From positions 248,001 through 312,000 of the forward strand of contig JALHMQ010000005.1 in NCBI GenBank assembly GCA_022843955.1: a stretch of 64,000 bases of DNA. Reading direction: 5' to 3'. Numbering within the stretch: position 1 is the first letter of the stretch; each line of letters begins with the position of its first letter. Position numbers and translations under genes: made by a program. The DNA is from Burkholderiaceae bacterium (GTDB lineage Bacteria; Pseudomonadota; Gammaproteobacteria; Burkholderiales; Burkholderiaceae_F). Below are positions 62,103 through 64,000 of this stretch, piece after piece. Below the pieces are notes generated by a model. It was not told where the DNA came from, did not search any database, and worked only from the letters and a program-made list of their open reading frames with translations.

Positions 62103-63568
62103 CGAGGAGCCCGGCTGCGGGGGGCGCAAGCGCGGCGCGCAGCCTGCGCGAGCGGTTGCCGCGACCCTCCCGCCTGTCGCTCGCCGCGCGGCTGGTGCTG
62201 CTGTTCGCGGTCGGCACGTCGCTGTTGCTGGTGGCGCTCGGCATCGGCCTGACGCTGCTGCTGCGCACGCAGCTGGAAGCACGCGACCGCGAGGAGATCG
62301 ACGGCAAGACCGAGGCCGCACTGTTCGCGCTGCGCGAGCTGGGCAGCGCTGAACGGATCGAGGCGTCAGCAGCGCGCATCGGCAACATCACCGTCGGCCA
62401 TCCGCACCTGCAGGTGGGTCTGCGCGAGGGTCGTCGCTGGCTGGTGCGGCCGATGGAGGAGATCGTTGCGCTGGTCGACGCGCACGGCAATGACAACATC
62501 CCGCACCTGCCGCGCTACGGCCGCTACCAGCTCGATCACGACATCTGGTGGCTGCGACGTATCGACTTCGTGACCGCCGACGAGCGCACGTTCGTCGCCT
62601 ATATCGGGGTGCACGTGAGTCCGGCGCAGCACCTGATGGAGCGGTTGCTCGGCAGCCTGCTGGTGGCGGGCGTGCTCGGCGTCATGGCGAGCGCGCTGAT
62701 CGGCTGGTTCATCGTCCGGCGCGGCCTGGCGCCGTTGCAGAACATCGCCCGCGAGGCCGAGCGAGTGACCGCCGACCGGCTGGGCGAGCCGCTGCGGCTC
62801 GAAGACGCCCCCGAAGAGCTGCGCGGGCTGGTGGGATCGATCAACCGGATGCTCGAGCGCTTGCAGGCTTCCTTCCGCGCCCTTGAGGAATTCTCGGCCG
62901 ACATCGCGCACGAGCTGCGCACACCGCTGAACAACCTGATGCTGCAGACGCAAGTGTCGCTGTCGCGCGAGCGCACGGCCCCCGAATACCAGGAGGCGCT
63001 GCACTCCAATTTGCAGGAACTGGAACAGTTGCAGCGCATGGTGTCCGACATGCTGTTCCTGGCGCGGGCCGACCGGGGCATGCTGGCCATCCGGCGCGAA
63101 CCGGTTGACCTCGGCGCTGAAGCGGCCAGCGTGGCTGAGTTCTTCGAGCCGGCGGTCGCCGAACACGGGCAGCGCATTGTGGTGCGCGGCGCTGCCGGCA
63201 TCGAAGGCGACCGCGGCATGGTGCGCCGCGCGTTGACCAACCTGCTGTCGAACGCGGTCCGCTATGCGCCGCACGGCACGGCCATCCACGTCGAGATTCG
63301 CGCCGAGCGGCGCGGCGCGGTGACGGTGGAGGTGAGCAACCCCGCCGAGCCGATGTCGCCCGAGGAACTCAGCCGCCTCTTCTCGCGTTTCGCGCGGGGA
63401 TCGAACGCCGCCGCCGCCCACGCGGCCAAACGCTCGGCCGATGGTGCCGGGCTGGGTCTGTCGATCGTCGCCTCGATCATGCGGCTGCACGGCGGCGACG
63501 TGCAGGCCGAGAGCGCGAGCGGGCGGGTGTGCTTCCGGCTGCGCTTTCCCGGCGCTCAGCCTGACTGA
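62099..63568 (+). CDS. cusS: heavy-metal sensor histidine kinase (CusS type)
   Basis: 489-residue kinase from a TTG at 62099 that overlaps the regulator stop (TTGA). Two membrane helices ([20 protein letters not shown] and [20 protein letters not shown]) bracket a periplasmic domain of about 150 residues. HAMP, then the phosphorylated histidine in [17 protein letters not shown]-box [12 protein letters not shown] and G-boxes [15 protein letters not shown]. It senses periplasmic Cu(I)/Ag(I) and phosphorylates CusR. Confidence 0.9.
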   Translation: MTRSPAAGGASAARSLRERLPRPSRLSLAARLVLLFAVGTSLLLVALGIGLTLLLRTQLEARDREEIDGKTEAALFALRELGSAERIEASAARIGNITVGHPHLQVGLREGRRWLVRPMEEIVALVDAHGNDNIPHLPRYGRYQLDHDIWWLRRIDFVTADERTFVAYIGVHVSPAQHLMERLLGSLLVAGVLGVMASALIGWFIVRRGLAPLQNIAREAERVTADRLGEPLRLEDAPEELRGLVGSINRMLERLQASFRALEEFSADIAHELRTPLNNLMLQTQVSLSRERTAPEYQEALHSNLQELEQLQRMVSDMLFLARADRGMLAIRREPVDLGAEAASVAEFFEPAVAEHGQRIVVRGAAGIEGDRGMVRRALTNLLSNAVRYAPHGTAIHVEIRAERRGAVTVEVSNPAEPMSPEELSRLFSRFARGSNAAAAHAAKRSADGAGLGLSIVASIMRLHGGDVQAESASGRVCFRLRFPGAQPD

Positions 63569-63724
63569 ATCGTAACCTCGCCGTCAGTCGTGCGTAGGCG
63601 AGCAGGCCCTATCGTGTCGTGCACTCGGGCGTGCGCCCCGAGGTCCCCTGGCCATCCGGGCGACACAGTCGCCACAGCGGTCGGGCGCCCCCAACGTTTC
63701 CTTGCCGCGAGGCCCGCCGATCCC

Positions 63725-64000
63725 ATGACATCCGCTGTCCGTCTTGCCGGTTCACCTGCTGCACGCACGCTGCGCTCCGTGCCGGCGGTGGCCGCCTGGA
63801 CTTGGTGGCTCGGCAAGCATCTGCTCGCAGTTGCCCTGATCACGCTGCCCTTGGTCAGCTGTGCTCTGCCGCCGAAGGAGAGCCTGTGGCGCGTCGGGCG
63901 AGTCGTCGACCTGGTGGATGCCGACGAGGCGGGCAAGACGAGCGACTGCGGGGCCGTGCCCTCGGCGCGCGTCGGGTTTTACCTTGGCGGTACGCGCGCC
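63725..64000 (+). CDS. lipoprotein, C-terminal part beyond the window
   Basis: 92 codons are visible from the ATG at 63725. A long basic N-terminus is followed by a hydrophobic segment (LLAVALITLPLVSCA) with lipobox VSCA. The mature protein starts LPPKESLWRVGRVVDLVDAD and continues to the edge. It is 156 bases after cusS on the same strand. Family not recognised. Confidence 0.5.
   Translation, partial: MTSAVRLAGSPAARTLRSVPAVAAWTWWLGKHLLAVALITLPLVSCALPPKESLWRVGRVVDLVDADEAGKTSDCGAVPSARVGFYLGGTRA

Noticed and set aside
1-64000. rRNA, tRNA or replication origin iterons
   Set aside because: No such structure was recognised by eye. Absence is not proven without a covariance or repeat search.

Overview
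The window is GC-rich, with almost continuous coding on both strands. The protein families present (PRTRC cassette, czc/cus/mer/cad metal resistance, a DUF3141-fabI-MaoC/Pta-ackA block, Burkholderiales-type porin) point to a betaproteobacterium, most likely of the order Burkholderiales. The PRTRC cassette, insertion-sequence remnants, many metal-resistance operons and decayed genes suggest a plasmid, integrative element or genomic island rather than core chromosome. No rRNA, tRNA or CRISPR array was recognised.

Layout. (1) 1-5.8 kb, minus strand: a PRTRC cassette in the order ParB, E, C (ubiquitin-like), F, B (E2-like), A (JAB peptidase), ThiF (E1-like). (2) 6.1-10.4 kb, plus strand: a TPR/HD-GYP protein, then the tail of an SMC-like ATPase and a JetD-like protein, apparently what is left of a Wadjet-type defence operon. 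(3) 10.4-11.7 kb: an IS3-type orfA cut by an IS481 element that keeps both inverted repeats but has an internally deleted transposase. (4) 11.7-22.9 kb: cadR diverging from cadA, then transglutaminase-like, czcI-, czcC-, czcB- and czcA-like genes and three accessory periplasmic or lipoprotein genes. (5) 22.9-28.5 kb: a broken EamA transporter joined to a chemotaxis-receptor remnant, a cysteine-rich copper-storage protein, remnants of an outer-membrane protein and a cytochrome c, a NapC/NirT tetraheme cytochrome and a patatin. (6) 28.5-37.2 kb, minus strand: a porin, two czcE-like remnants, and a DUF3141-fabI-maoC'-ackA' block in which the phosphate acetyltransferase domain is gone and a 36-bp IS481 scrap marks the place. 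(7) 37.2-43.98 kb: merR-merTP plus a GDCCVxC protein without merA, a frameshifted multicopper oxidase, a copper ATPase, a copper chaperone and small accessory proteins. (8) 44.3-47.1 kb: a probable 2.8-kb mobile unit bounded by 12-bp inverted repeats, with an IS1-like transposase, an XRE/ImmA-IrrE regulator and two small genes. (9) 47.1-61.3 kb, minus strand: a long periplasmic copper/silver operon with two TolC-type proteins, two extra methyltransferase genes, multicopper oxidase, cupredoxin, CusF, DUF411, cytochrome c and CusCBA. (10) 61.4-63.6 kb: a divergent cusRS-type two-component system with a palindrome in the shared promoter region. A lipoprotein gene is cut by the right edge.

The working systems form layered metal defence. 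CadR/CadA and the Czc-type RND pump handle Cd, Zn, Co or Pb. MerTP/GDCCVxC handles mercury uptake or binding without reduction. CopA, CopZ, Csp, CusCBA-F and the multicopper oxidases handle Cu(I)/Ag(I). Single-base frame changes recur (PRTRC F, cytochrome c, maoC, ackA twice, a multicopper oxidase, a membrane protein next to cusC). They are either real decay or assembly indels, and they cluster in 24.8-39.4 kb. Functions are inferred from sequence motifs read by eye; no database search was run.
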